40,312 nucleotides of DNA from Klebsiella pneumoniae (GCA_945862315.1 CAMAXW010000032.1:1-40312), one strand, 5' to 3'; numbered from the stretch's first letter, positions 16,620-24,008 are shown. The notes: generated by a model not told the origin, from the sequence alone. Numbers and translations are program-made.

Positions 16620-17621
16620 CTAGAGCGGGAACCCCGCCGGCACCCCATCCTGCAGGCGTTCGACGTATTCGGTCATGCCAAAACCTACGCGCCCGTCCCA
16701 TTCCAGCCGGGTAAAACACTCTGCGATGCGGCTTTCGAGCAGCTGTCCGTTTTCCTCACGTCGATTACGCAGCGGCGCGCAATTGAGCACCGTGCCGTTA
16801 ATCCGCGCGGCGCGGTGCGCGGTGCGGACGGTGAGTTGGAAAGCCGTGGGATCGCGGGCGTCGTTCCAGTCATTAAAAATATCGAGGTCGATGATTTCTT
16901 CGTAGAGGCCATCCACCTGCAACACACCGCCGCGGCGTATTTGGCCATCGTTGTTGGCAATCTTCAGCAACATGAGGCCGCAATCGGCACCGAAATTTGC
17001 CATATAAAGGCGGTCGAAAAGAATATTTTGCCAGTAGCGCGGACCCCAAGAATGGTCGCGCCAACCATAGCCGTCGACTGGCCAGTGGGTGTCGCCCAGC
17101 GTAATCCCGCCCGTGACCCGGGTATGTTGATTGAAGTGACCCAGAGAGAAATCACGCCCGTATAACCCCGGCGATGAGGGGTCCAGCGGAATGCCGCCGT
17201 GGGCGGGCGAAGTGGCCACGTGCTCCCAGCGCACAACGGCCGGCAGGCGCTGGGCTTGCGCAAACAAGCGTTTGGGATGGCGTAGCAATTCGGGGTCGCT
17301 GACCACCATCAGTTCGCCGTCGTAGTGCATGCGCACACGCGCCAGTGGCTCCTCAATGTGAACCGACAAACCGCCGGCGTTGAAGGCATCGTTATGCGTA
17401 ATGGCGGGCCGCTGAAACTGGCAGGCGATGCGCCCATCGGGCAAATAAAGACAGACCGACAATTCCGCATAGCCCTCGTTAACCCGATTACCGACCCGCA
17501 TCCAACCGCCCATGGCACGGGTGTGATCGAAGGCGTTCATGTAAACGCTCTCGTTGAAGTGGCGCTCGGCAGTGGCGCGGTGCGGAAATTCGTCGCTAGG
17601 CAATAGTTGGTAGTCGCTCAT
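16620..17621 (-). CDS. DUF7065/DUF7064-type lipocalin-like protein, paralogue B
   Basis: A 333-residue protein, the same length as paralogue A and collinear with it. Shared blocks include FNESVYMNAFD, GNRVNEGYAELSVCLYLPDG, YGRDFSLGHFNQHTR and GYGWRDHSWGPRYW. It has no signal peptide. GAGGAG precedes the ATG. A hairpin after its stop separates it from paralogue A, so the two may be expressed at different levels. It is divergent from an LLM flavin oxidoreductase gene, with a perfect 15-bp palindrome between them. The function is unknown; the tandem copies probably act on related substrates or form a heteromer. Confidence 0.8.
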   Translation of the reverse strand: MSDYQLLPSDEFPHRATAERHFNESVYMNAFDHTRAMGGWMRVGNRVNEGYAELSVCLYLPDGRIACQFQRPAITHNDAFNAGGLSVHIEEPLARVRMHYDGELMVVSDPELLRHPKRLFAQAQRLPAVVRWEHVATSPAHGGIPLDPSSPGLYGRDFSLGHFNQHTRVTGGITLGDTHWPVDGYGWRDHSWGPRYWQNILFDRLYMANFGADCGLMLLKIANNDGQIRRGGVLQVDGLYEEIIDLDIFNDWNDARDPTAFQLTVRTAHRAARINGTVLNCAPLRNRREENGQLLESRIAECFTRLEWDGRVGFGMTEYVERLQDGVPAGFPL

Positions 17622-17647
17622 GAGTAGGCTCCTCGTAGGGCCTCGAA

Positions 17648-17662
17648 TGCTAACGGTTAGCA
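17648..17662. promoter_or_regulatory. candidate operator, perfect palindrome TGCTAACGGTTAGCA
   Basis: TGCTAAC-G-GTTAGCA is a perfect dyad between the divergent genes at 17621 (minus) and 17756 (plus). It differs by one base from the site at 8567-8581. Its place 27 bases upstream of the minus-strand start codon and in a 134-bp divergent region is what one expects of a TetR-type operator controlling both sides. Confidence 0.6.
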
Positions 17663-17755
17663 GGCGTATCCGGCCAGCCTCGTGGTGATGGCGAGATTGT
17701 GCTGAGCTGTTTAGGATCGAGTCACTCGACCACCCACTCTACTAGGAGACAGATT

Positions 17756-18772
17756 ATGCGCTTCGGCTTCATGGAAGATTTTCGCAACCCGGTCAAATGG
17801 CGCCGGCCGTTCCCAGAACTCTACAGCGCCATCTTGGACCAAATCGTCCGCGCCGAAGAATTGGGCTACGACAACGTCTGGTTGACCGAACATCATTTTA
17901 CCGAGGATGGGTATAACCCGGCACTAATGGCCACGGCCTCGGCCATCGCCACCCGCACCAGCACTATCCGCATCGGCACCTTCATTCTGCTGCTGCCCTT
18001 TCTACACCCCGCCCGTGCCGCCGAAGACACGGTCTGCGCCGACATTTTCTCTAACGGGCGTATCGACTTAGGATTGGGCCAAGGCTACTCGTATCACGAG
18101 TGGAATGCCTTCTGCATGAACCGTAGCGAACGGGGTTCGCGCATGCGCGAGGGCATCGACCTCATGACCCGCCTGTTCACCGAAGACAACGTCACGTTCG
18201 AGGGCAAATACACCCAGGTAAAAGGCATGACGCTTTCGCCGAAGCCTGTGCAGCAGCCTCACCCGCCGATCTGGATTGGTGCGCGAGGACCTAAAGCCAT
18301 CAAGCGCGCGGCGGAAGCCGGCTTCCACCTAATGGCGACGCTCGGCCCGGATCCGGCCCCGCTGTATGTCGAGACCCTGAAGGAATGTGGGCGCAACCCC
18401 GCTGACTTCAACATCTGCCAACTGCGCATGGTGTACTGCGCGCAAACCGAAGACCAAGCGTGGGCAGAATGCCAAGATCACCTATTCCACTTGTTCGATT
18501 TCTATCAGGATATTTTGTCCGAAGCCAATGACGCAGAAGGCGATGACCAGCCGCTGCCGATCACCCGCGCAGAAGAGATCCGTCATTCGCCTTTGGCCGA
18601 AGAACTCATGATCGGCACACCCGATCAGATAGCTCGAAAAATGGAAAAGTTCTGCGCCAAATATCAGTGCACGGACTTCATCATGGACAGTCAGTTTCCG
18701 GGACTCGATCCCAAGAAGGGCACCCGTTCACTAGAGTTGTTTGCCCAGGAAGTGATGCCAGCCTTTCGCTGA
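17756..18772 (+). CDS. LLM-class flavin-dependent oxidoreductase
   Basis: A 338-residue TIM-barrel protein of the bacterial luciferase-like monooxygenase superfamily, which use FMN or F420 on diverse organic substrates. Marks are RAEELGYDNVWLTEHHFTEDG near residue 34, the RIDLGLGQGYS loop near residue 100, PPIWIGARGPKAIKRAAEAG near residue 162 and the C-terminal FAQEVMPAF. AGGAGA precedes the ATG. It is divergent from paralogue B of the DUF7065/7064 pair and shares the palindrome region with it. The substrate is unknown. It is a different subgroup from the LLM proteins at 30154 and 31288. Confidence 0.92.
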   Translation: MRFGFMEDFRNPVKWRRPFPELYSAILDQIVRAEELGYDNVWLTEHHFTEDGYNPALMATASAIATRTSTIRIGTFILLLPFLHPARAAEDTVCADIFSNGRIDLGLGQGYSYHEWNAFCMNRSERGSRMREGIDLMTRLFTEDNVTFEGKYTQVKGMTLSPKPVQQPHPPIWIGARGPKAIKRAAEAGFHLMATLGPDPAPLYVETLKECGRNPADFNICQLRMVYCAQTEDQAWAECQDHLFHLFDFYQDILSEANDAEGDDQPLPITRAEEIRHSPLAEELMIGTPDQIARKMEKFCAKYQCTDFIMDSQFPGLDPKKGTRSLELFAQEVMPAFR

Positions 18773-18785
18773 GGACGCGTGAGAT

Positions 18786-18818
18786 TTACCCGGCATCGCC
18801 CAATGGAATGCCGGGTAA
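18786..18818. terminator. 11-bp perfect hairpin between convergent genes
   Basis: TTACCCGGCAT (18786-18796) pairs with ATGCCGGGTAA (18808-18818) around an 11-nt loop, starting 13 bases after the LLM stop. The genes on the two sides converge. There is no T-tract. Confidence 0.65.
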
Positions 18819-18820
18819 GT

Positions 18821-18847
18821 TGCCAGGCCATCGTTGATGACCTGGCA
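18821..18847. terminator. second hairpin in the same convergent gap
   Basis: TGCCAGGCCATC (18821-18832) and GATGACCTGGCA (18836-18847) pair over 12 positions with one C-A mismatch and a three-base loop. It follows the 18786 hairpin directly and may end transcripts from the minus-strand SRPBCC gene, whose stop is at 18863. Confidence 0.55.
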
Positions 18848-18862
18848 GGTAGGCCGCGAGAC

Positions 18863-19285
18863 TTAGCCCGCTTTGACGATGGCGTCGATGATGCCGTTAT
18901 ACAAGCCCGTCACCATCCCTACGACTTCCGCGTGCGGCATGCCCTTGGCGACCCAATTGCTGCCATAACGGATGAAACAACCGCCGTCGGCCGCATCTTC
19001 TAGCATCACCACCGCGTGATAGTGCTCAAAGGGTAGCGGGCACTCGGCCACGATGGAGTAGGAAAAGTAATGCCCGTCGTAGGCGCCGTCGAGCCGCTCG
19101 ACCACGCTGCCCGGCGTACCCTTTAAGGTGATGTGGCGCAGCGCGCCCACGCCGCTGCCTTCCAGCCGGCAGGTTTCCAGCATGTCTGGCAGGAGTTTCA
19201 TGATGCCGCCAAAGTCCATCAGAGTTGCGAACACTTTCTCGCGCGACAGCGCAACGGTGCGTTCTACCATGACTGAATATCCCAT
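18863..19285 (-). CDS. SRPBCC-family (START/Bet v1-like) protein
   Basis: A 140-residue protein with the helix-grip fold pattern: MVERTVALSREKVFATLMDF at the start, LEGSGVGALRHITLKG with the next strands, and a long C-terminal helix (MVTGLYNGIIDAIVKAG). Such proteins bind hydrophobic ligands or act as cyclases and coenzyme Q-binding proteins. A strong GAAGGAGG precedes the ATG. It is the last gene of the transaminase run, 78 bp after ilvE. The ligand is unknown. Confidence 0.85.
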   Translation of the reverse strand: MGYSVMVERTVALSREKVFATLMDFGGIMKLLPDMLETCRLEGSGVGALRHITLKGTPGSVVERLDGAYDGHYFSYSIVAECPLPFEHYHAVVMLEDAADGGCFIRYGSNWVAKGMPHAEVVGMVTGLYNGIIDAIVKAG

Positions 19286-19363
19286 TGAGACCTCCTTCTT
19301 TGTCGTTGTAATACGGCCGCAGTAAGCACCGCCGCCGCGGCTAAAACCGCCCCTAGATCCTGC

Positions 19364-20437
19364 CTAAACGCTGAGCGTCCGGGTCCAACCGTAGGGGTCG
19401 GGTCGGCGACCATATTGGATGCCGGTTAATTCATCGAATAATTGGCGGGCGACCGGGCCCGGCTCCCCACCATTGATCGCGATGTCTTGCCCAAGGTAGC
19501 CCAGACGCGCTACGGGGGCTATCACGGCACCCGTGCCCATACCAAATACTTCGGTAATCCGGCCGCTTTTAATATCCGCGAGCACTTCGGCAAAATCGAT
19601 GCGCTCCTCACTGGTGGTGTAGCCTAAATCACGCGCCAGCACCAACAAGGATTCACGCGTGACACCATGCAAAATAGCGCCCGATAAATCCGGCGTGCGC
19701 AAATGTTTGCCCTCATACACAAAGGCGATGTTCATGGCCCCCACCTCGTCCACGTAGCGCCGTTCCAGGGCGTCTAGCCACAACACCTGCTGGTAGCCTT
19801 TGGCCAATGCTATTTCGGTGGCCGCAATACTGCCGGCGTAATTGCCGGGGGTCTTGGCTTCACCGGTACCCCCGCGGACTGCGCGCACATAGTCGTCGCT
19901 CACATAGACCGCCACCGCCGCAAAGCCACCCGCAAAATAGGGGCTCACCGGGCTCAAGATGATGTAGTGGAGAAATTCACGCGGCGCGCGAATCGCCAAA
20001 GCCTTTTCGGTGGCAATCATGACGGGCCGAATATACAGCGCCGTATTGGGCTGGTTGGGCACCCAGCGGTGCTCCAGCCGAATGAGTTGTTCAATGGCCT
20101 CCTGATGGAAATCGACGGGCACTGCGGGCATGCCCATGCGCTGCGCCGAACGGTTGAAGCGCGCCGCATTGCGTTCAACCCGGAATAAATTGATCGCGCC
20201 ATCGTCACGGCGATAGGCCTTGGTGCCATCGAAAATCATCTGGCCGTTGTGAAAAACCTGGGCCGCCGGATCCAGCGTCAGCGGGCGGTAGGGTCCGATG
20301 GTCGGGTCGAACCAGCCACGCTCTGTGCTGTAGCGCTGGCTGAACATGCGGTCAGTGAAATGCACCCCGAAGCCAAGCTCCGTGGGTAACTGCGTGGGAT
20401 CACCTTCGGTAACCGCTTCGATGAGGATGTTAGACAT
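19364..20437 (-). CDS. ilvE: branched-chain amino-acid aminotransferase
   Basis: The 357-residue PLP fold-type IV enzyme would transfer amino groups between glutamate and the keto acids of Leu, Ile and Val. Lys195 in GGTGEAKTPGNYAGS is the PLP lysine. YIRPVMIAT (135-143) is the BCAT substrate signature, and GMGTGAVIAPV near residue 311 binds the PLP phosphate. Length and style match the larger, eukaryote-like BCAT group. AGGAG precedes the ATG at 20437; the open frame extends upstream through the hairpin and the HbpS gene, but that is not coding. It lies between the HbpS-like and SRPBCC genes. Confidence 0.95.
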   Translation of the reverse strand: MSNILIEAVTEGDPTQLPTELGFGVHFTDRMFSQRYSTERGWFDPTIGPYRPLTLDPAAQVFHNGQMIFDGTKAYRRDDGAINLFRVERNAARFNRSAQRMGMPAVPVDFHQEAIEQLIRLEHRWVPNQPNTALYIRPVMIATEKALAIRAPREFLHYIILSPVSPYFAGGFAAVAVYVSDDYVRAVRGGTGEAKTPGNYAGSIAATEIALAKGYQQVLWLDALERRYVDEVGAMNIAFVYEGKHLRTPDLSGAILHGVTRESLLVLARDLGYTTSEERIDFAEVLADIKSGRITEVFGMGTGAVIAPVARLGYLGQDIAINGGEPGPVARQLFDELTGIQYGRRPDPYGWTRTLSV

Positions 20438-20478
20438 CACAGGGTCTCCTGGTTTGAGTGCGGACTCGCCGGCCTGAT

Positions 20479-20507
20479 GTCTCAGGGGGTACCGCGCCCC
20501 CCGAGAC
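20479..20507 (-). terminator. hairpin between the HbpS-like gene and ilvE
   Basis: GTCTC-A-GGGGG (20479-20489) pairs with CCCCC-GAGAC (20498-20507) with one bulged A and an eight-base loop. It lies ten bases after the stop of the minus-strand HbpS-like gene and 42 bases before the ilvE start. It could attenuate read-through into ilvE. Confidence 0.55.
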
Positions 20508-20516
20508 CCGAAACGC

Positions 20517-20960
20517 CTATTTTTTGGCGGCCAGAGGGTTCGCGAACTCCGTCTTGAAACCCAGCTTGCGCATGCCAACCAAGCAGCATTCGCAGTCTTC
20601 TTCGATGGTCCCGCCGCTCGCGCCAATGCCGCCGATGACCTCACCGAGTTCGTCAAAAATGGGAAACCCGCCGCCGACCATGCAAATGCGCTCATCGGTA
20701 TGCTGCAAGCCATAGCCAAACGCCCCAGGCAGCATGACGTCGCGCACCATGTCGGTGGGGCGTTGGAACGCCACGGCGGTCCAACCTTTTTTCTCGGCGA
20801 TCAAAATGTTGGCAATGCGGCCTTTATCTGGACGCAGGCCGCCACGCAAATGGCCGCCAAAATCGACTACTGCGATGGAACTCGGACGGCCGATGGACTG
20901 GGCATAGTTCACACCCTCGGTCAGCAGGGTTTGTACTTCGGCTAGGGTTAATTCACGCAT
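20517..20960 (-). CDS. HbpS/GlcG-like (DUF336) heme-binding family protein
   Basis: A 147-residue protein of the GlcG/HbpS family. Typical features are the SIAVVDFGGHLRG strand-turn (residues 29-41), a central helix region, MVGGGFPIFDELGEVIGGIGASGGTIEEDCECC near residue 94 and the final GFKTEF. Family members bind heme or act as small co-proteins in catabolic operons, often with unknown detail. There is no signal peptide with the ATG at 20960; an upstream in-frame start adds 18 residues without a hydrophobic core. It lies between two fold-type IV aminotransferase genes, with gaps of 78 and 79 bp, which suggests a role linked to amine or amino-acid metabolism. Confidence 0.87.
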   Translation of the reverse strand: MRELTLAEVQTLLTEGVNYAQSIGRPSSIAVVDFGGHLRGGLRPDKGRIANILIAEKKGWTAVAFQRPTDMVRDVMLPGAFGYGLQHTDERICMVGGGFPIFDELGEVIGGIGASGGTIEEDCECCLVGMRKLGFKTEFANPLAAKK

Positions 20961-21038
20961 CGGGATTTTCTCGCTGTAGTTTAAGGTTGACGCCGCGCTA
21001 GCATAACAGAGCACTCCAGACTTGCTGTTCCAAAGGCC

Positions 21039-21962
21039 TCACGGCGTGGCGTGGCGCGGCGCCCGGTAATCGACCGGGGTAACCCACTCGCCCGCCCGGT
21101 GGGCCTGCCAATAGAGTTCGCTCAAGCGTTGCGTTAGCGGGCCAGGGGTGCCATCCCCCACTGGTTGGCCATCGAGCAGGGTTACCGGCATCACGCCGCC
21201 AGCCGTACTGGTGACAAAAATCTCACTGGCCTGCGCCAGCATGTCGGGCTCTACGCGGCCCACCCGCGCCGTCACGCCTGCTTGGGCCGCGAGGTCCAAC
21301 ACGGTCCGGCGGGTAATGCCGTGCAGCGCACCATCTGCCGGGGTAAGCAGCTGGCCGCGGTAAAAAGCGAAAACATTGAAACCCGGCCCTTCGGTGAGAT
21401 AGCCGTTGGCATCGACCAGCACGGCGGTGTCAGCGTTGCGCTCGTAGGCTTCAAACAGCCCACGCACGAGATCACCCCAGTGGAAATTCTTGACCGTGGG
21501 GTCAATCGCACGCGCGGAAATTCGCTCCACGCTGCGCGCCACCACCATATGCAGACCGCGCGCGCGCTGGTCAGCATTGGCGATCCAGACATAAGGAATG
21601 GCATAGGCGTGGAACCGATTGGTGATCCGGCGTGGGTCCCGCTCGCCCGCCTGCGGCACGCCGCGGGTCATGATCATTTCGACGTAAGCCTCGCGCAGGC
21701 CACTGCGCCGCACGCATTCGGTGAGGATGGCGGCGATATCGCCCAGCGTGTGCTCCGTGTGCAACTGCAGACATTCGCAGCTGCGGGCAAAGCGCGCGAG
21801 GTGGTCATCGAGTCGAAAAAATCCACCATCCCATACCGCCACTACATCGTAGGTGCAATCCGAACGCGAAAAACCCATATCTAGGATAGAGATATGGGCA
21901 TCCTGCACCGGCACATATTGACCCCTCGTAAAAGCACAGCCAGCGGTGTAATCCGGTTCCAT
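21039..21962 (-). CDS. fold-type IV aminotransferase, (R)-amine transaminase-like
   Basis: The 307-residue PLP enzyme closely follows the layout of the Aspergillus-type (R)-selective amine transaminases. Shared blocks are SDCTYDVVAVWDGGFFRLDDH (spanning 34-54), YVEMIMTRG (93-101) where these have FVELIVTRG, DPTVKNFHWGDLVRG with PLP Lys158, LTEGPGFNVF, GITRRTV and TSTAGGVMPVTLLDG. It lacks the YIRP signature of BCATs, so (R)-amines or D-amino acids are likelier than branched-chain amino acids. It heads the minus-strand run with the HbpS-like gene, ilvE and SRPBCC. The upstream region is shared with the divergent acyl-CoA dehydrogenase. Specificity is inferred, not shown. Confidence 0.88.
   Translation of the reverse strand: MEPDYTAGCAFTRGQYVPVQDAHISILDMGFSRSDCTYDVVAVWDGGFFRLDDHLARFARSCECLQLHTEHTLGDIAAILTECVRRSGLREAYVEMIMTRGVPQAGERDPRRITNRFHAYAIPYVWIANADQRARGLHMVVARSVERISARAIDPTVKNFHWGDLVRGLFEAYERNADTAVLVDANGYLTEGPGFNVFAFYRGQLLTPADGALHGITRRTVLDLAAQAGVTARVGRVEPDMLAQASEIFVTSTAGGVMPVTLLDGQPVGDGTPGPLTQRLSELYWQAHRAGEWVTPVDYRAPRHATP
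21874..21898. repeat. 9-bp inverted repeat inside the transaminase start region
   Basis: CCCATATCT (21874-21882) and AGATATGGG (21890-21898) form a perfect stem with a seven-base loop. It lies 64-88 bases into the transaminase coding sequence. It may be a chance result of the codons for the HISILDMG stretch, or an early mRNA hairpin. Confidence 0.5.
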
Positions 21963-22037
21963 GCGAACGGCTCCTCGGGTTGGTAGAAAGATTAATCTTC
22001 GCCGGTTTATCCGCCGGGCGCGAGTCGACGCTCGGCC

Positions 22038-22067
22038 TTGACAGTATTGCGAGGCGACGCGTAGCTT
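22038..22067 (+). promoter_or_regulatory. consensus -35 element upstream of the acyl-CoA dehydrogenase
   Basis: TTGACA (22038-22043) is a perfect sigma-70 -35. An 18-bp spacer leads to TAGCTT (22062-22067), which matches the -10 in only three bases, so the promoter is incomplete by consensus and may need an activator. Confidence 0.3.
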
Positions 22068-22116
22068 CAGTTTTGTACTATGCGGCTTCTTTCAGCACTG
22101 ACTAACGGGGACCACG

Positions 22117-23283
22117 ATGGACTTTCAGCTCACCCAAGACCAACTCGCCATCCGCGCGGCGATCACCAAACTCTCCGCCAATTTCGACGCCGACTACTGG
22201 CTGCACTGCGACAACGAGGGGCGTTTCCCTGAGGAGTTCGTTGCCGACGTCGTGGCCGGTGGGTGGTTAGGCATTGCCATGCCGGAAGCCTACGGCGGAT
22301 CGGGGCTGGGCATCGTAGAGAGCTCCATCATGATGCAGGCCATCGCCGAATCAGGCGCGGGAATGAGCGGCGCCTCAGCGGTGCACCTGAATGTCTTTGG
22401 TCTGAACCCGGTCGTGATTTTTGGCACCGAGGCGCAAAAACAACGCATGCTGCCGCCGTTAATTCGCGGTGAAGACAAATCCTGCTTTGGGGTAACCGAG
22501 CCTAATGCCGGACTAGATACCACCAGCATTGAAACTCGCGCTGAGCGCGTCGGCGATGGGTATCGAATTTTTGGCCAAAAGCACTGGACCTCCATGGCCC
22601 AGCGCGCGAACAAAGTGCTGCTGCTCGTGCGCACCACACCCAAAGACCAAGTGAAACGTAAAACAGACGGCCTCAGTCTTTTTTATACCGATCTCGACCG
22701 CCAGTACGCCGAAATCCATGAGATCCCCAAAATGGGTCGCAAGGCGGTGGACTCCAACACCGTGTTTTACGACGGCATGCCGGTGCCGATGGAAAATCTG
22801 ATCGGTGAAGAAGGCAAAGGTTTCCACTACATCCTCCATGGCTTAAATCCCGAGCGCATTCTGCTGGCCGCCGAAGCCGTGGGCCTGGGCCGTTGCGCGT
22901 TGGCGCGAGCGACTACCTATGCCCGTGACCGCGTGGTGTTCGGTCGCCCCATAGGACAAAACCAAGGAATTCAACATCCGCTGGCAAAATGCTGGGCAGA
23001 ACTGGAGGCCGCCGATCTGCTGACCTTCAAGGCTGCAGCCCTCTATGACGCCGGCCAGGAATGTGGCTCCTTCGCCAATGCCGCGAAATACCTCGCCGCC
23101 GAAGCGGGTTTTCATGCCTGCGAAACCGCCGTAATGACCCACGGCGGCATGGGTTACGCAAAGGAGTACCACGTGGAGCGCTATTTCCGCGAAATGATGA
23201 TCCCGCGCATTGCCCCGGTCAGCCGCGAACTCATCCTGAGCTACCTTGCCGAACGCGTGCTCGGCCTACCCAAGTCCTACTGA
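22117..23283 (+). CDS. acyl-CoA dehydrogenase
   Basis: The 388-residue FAD enzyme has the N-terminal helical domain, the flavin motif FGVTEPNAGLDTTS (124-137) and the C-terminal four-helix domain. The usual C-terminal catalytic Glu is absent: the place reads MIPRIAPVSRELILSYLAE. Glu247 in HGLNPERIL stands where isovaleryl-type enzymes keep their base, so it may be catalytic. The end VLGLPKSY is typical of this subgroup. It is divergent from the (R)-amine transaminase-like gene. The substrate is unknown, and the start is supported by position more than by a ribosome site. Confidence 0.92.
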   Translation: MDFQLTQDQLAIRAAITKLSANFDADYWLHCDNEGRFPEEFVADVVAGGWLGIAMPEAYGGSGLGIVESSIMMQAIAESGAGMSGASAVHLNVFGLNPVVIFGTEAQKQRMLPPLIRGEDKSCFGVTEPNAGLDTTSIETRAERVGDGYRIFGQKHWTSMAQRANKVLLLVRTTPKDQVKRKTDGLSLFYTDLDRQYAEIHEIPKMGRKAVDSNTVFYDGMPVPMENLIGEEGKGFHYILHGLNPERILLAAEAVGLGRCALARATTYARDRVVFGRPIGQNQGIQHPLAKCWAELEAADLLTFKAAALYDAGQECGSFANAAKYLAAEAGFHACETAVMTHGGMGYAKEYHVERYFREMMIPRIAPVSRELILSYLAERVLGLPKSY

Positions 23284-23322
23284 AACCTAGACAGGGGTCA
23301 CAGTCACGCCCTGCGCGTTGCC

Positions 23323-23538
23323 ATGAGTGGGCTTTTCCAGCCTCTCGAGGGGTATTCAGAGCGCGCAGTTTATCGGCACGAACTGCGCATGACCCAGCGG
23401 GCTGAAGCCTTGGATTTCGCTGCCGTCTGGGGCGCCAGGAGCGTCCCGGGCCGCCGGTCTAACGCGTCACTCCCGCGCATTGTTAACGAAATTGCGCGAG
23501 GCCATCCCGCAACGTTATCCGCTCACACTATTTACTAA
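23323..23538 (+). pseudogene. remnant of an LLM flavin oxidoreductase (N-terminal part only)
   Basis: The first 40 or so codons encode a stretch that aligns with the start of the intact LLM protein at 30154: MSGLFQ against MSVIFQ, SERAVY against SDREVY, and RAEALDFAAVW against LAEPLGFDSVW. After VWG the match stops: the EHHF motif that should follow is missing, and the frame ends after 71 codons instead of about 360. No ribosome site is seen. I read this as the decayed start of a gene whose body was deleted. It lies between the acyl-CoA dehydrogenase and RidA genes. Confidence 0.5.
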
Positions 23539-23556
23539 ACCACTAGGAGTGTTCAC

Positions 23557-23946
23557 ATGAACCGCATAATTAATCCCACCGACATCATGGCGCCGCTTAA
23601 CAATGTGTACAGCCACGGGATGGTGATCCCGGCCGGCGCCCGCGTACTGCATACCGCCGGCCAAGTCGGTGCTGGCCCTAATGGCGTGGTGTCGCCGCGC
23701 ATTGAAGATCAGGCCGAACAGCTGTGGGAAAATCTCTTGGCCATCGTGCGCGACGCCGATATGGAAGTCAGCGACATCGTGAAGCTCACGGCGTACGTCG
23801 TGGGGGTTGAGAATTACGCAGCCTATGCGGCCGCGCGCGCGCGTCATTTGGGTCATCACAAACCGGCGTCAACGGCGGTGTGCGTGCCGCAATTGTTAAA
23901 ACCCGAGTGGCTCATCGAAGTGGAATTAATCGCCGCCCGCGTGTAA
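23557..23946 (+). CDS. RidA/YjgF-family protein
   Basis: A 129-residue protein of the RidA family; canonical members hydrolyse reactive enamines/imines formed by PLP enzymes. The GQVGAGPNGVV strand-turn, QAEQLWENLLAIVRDADM helix and IVKLTAYVV strand are typical. The catalytic Arg (E. coli Arg105, in a VARLPKD-like block) is not found: the matching place reads CVPQLLKPEW. The Glu near the end (LIEVELIAAR) is kept. It is thus probably a non-deaminase subgroup that acts on another carbonyl or enamine. AGGAG precedes the ATG. It lies near two aminotransferase genes. Confidence 0.9.
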   Translation: MNRIINPTDIMAPLNNVYSHGMVIPAGARVLHTAGQVGAGPNGVVSPRIEDQAEQLWENLLAIVRDADMEVSDIVKLTAYVVGVENYAAYAAARARHLGHHKPASTAVCVPQLLKPEWLIEVELIAARV

Positions 23947-24008
23947 GCGTCGAACTTCTCTCGGTTTAAACTGCGGGGTCGACGACATTTTTCAGGTAAT
24001 CTCGCCAC

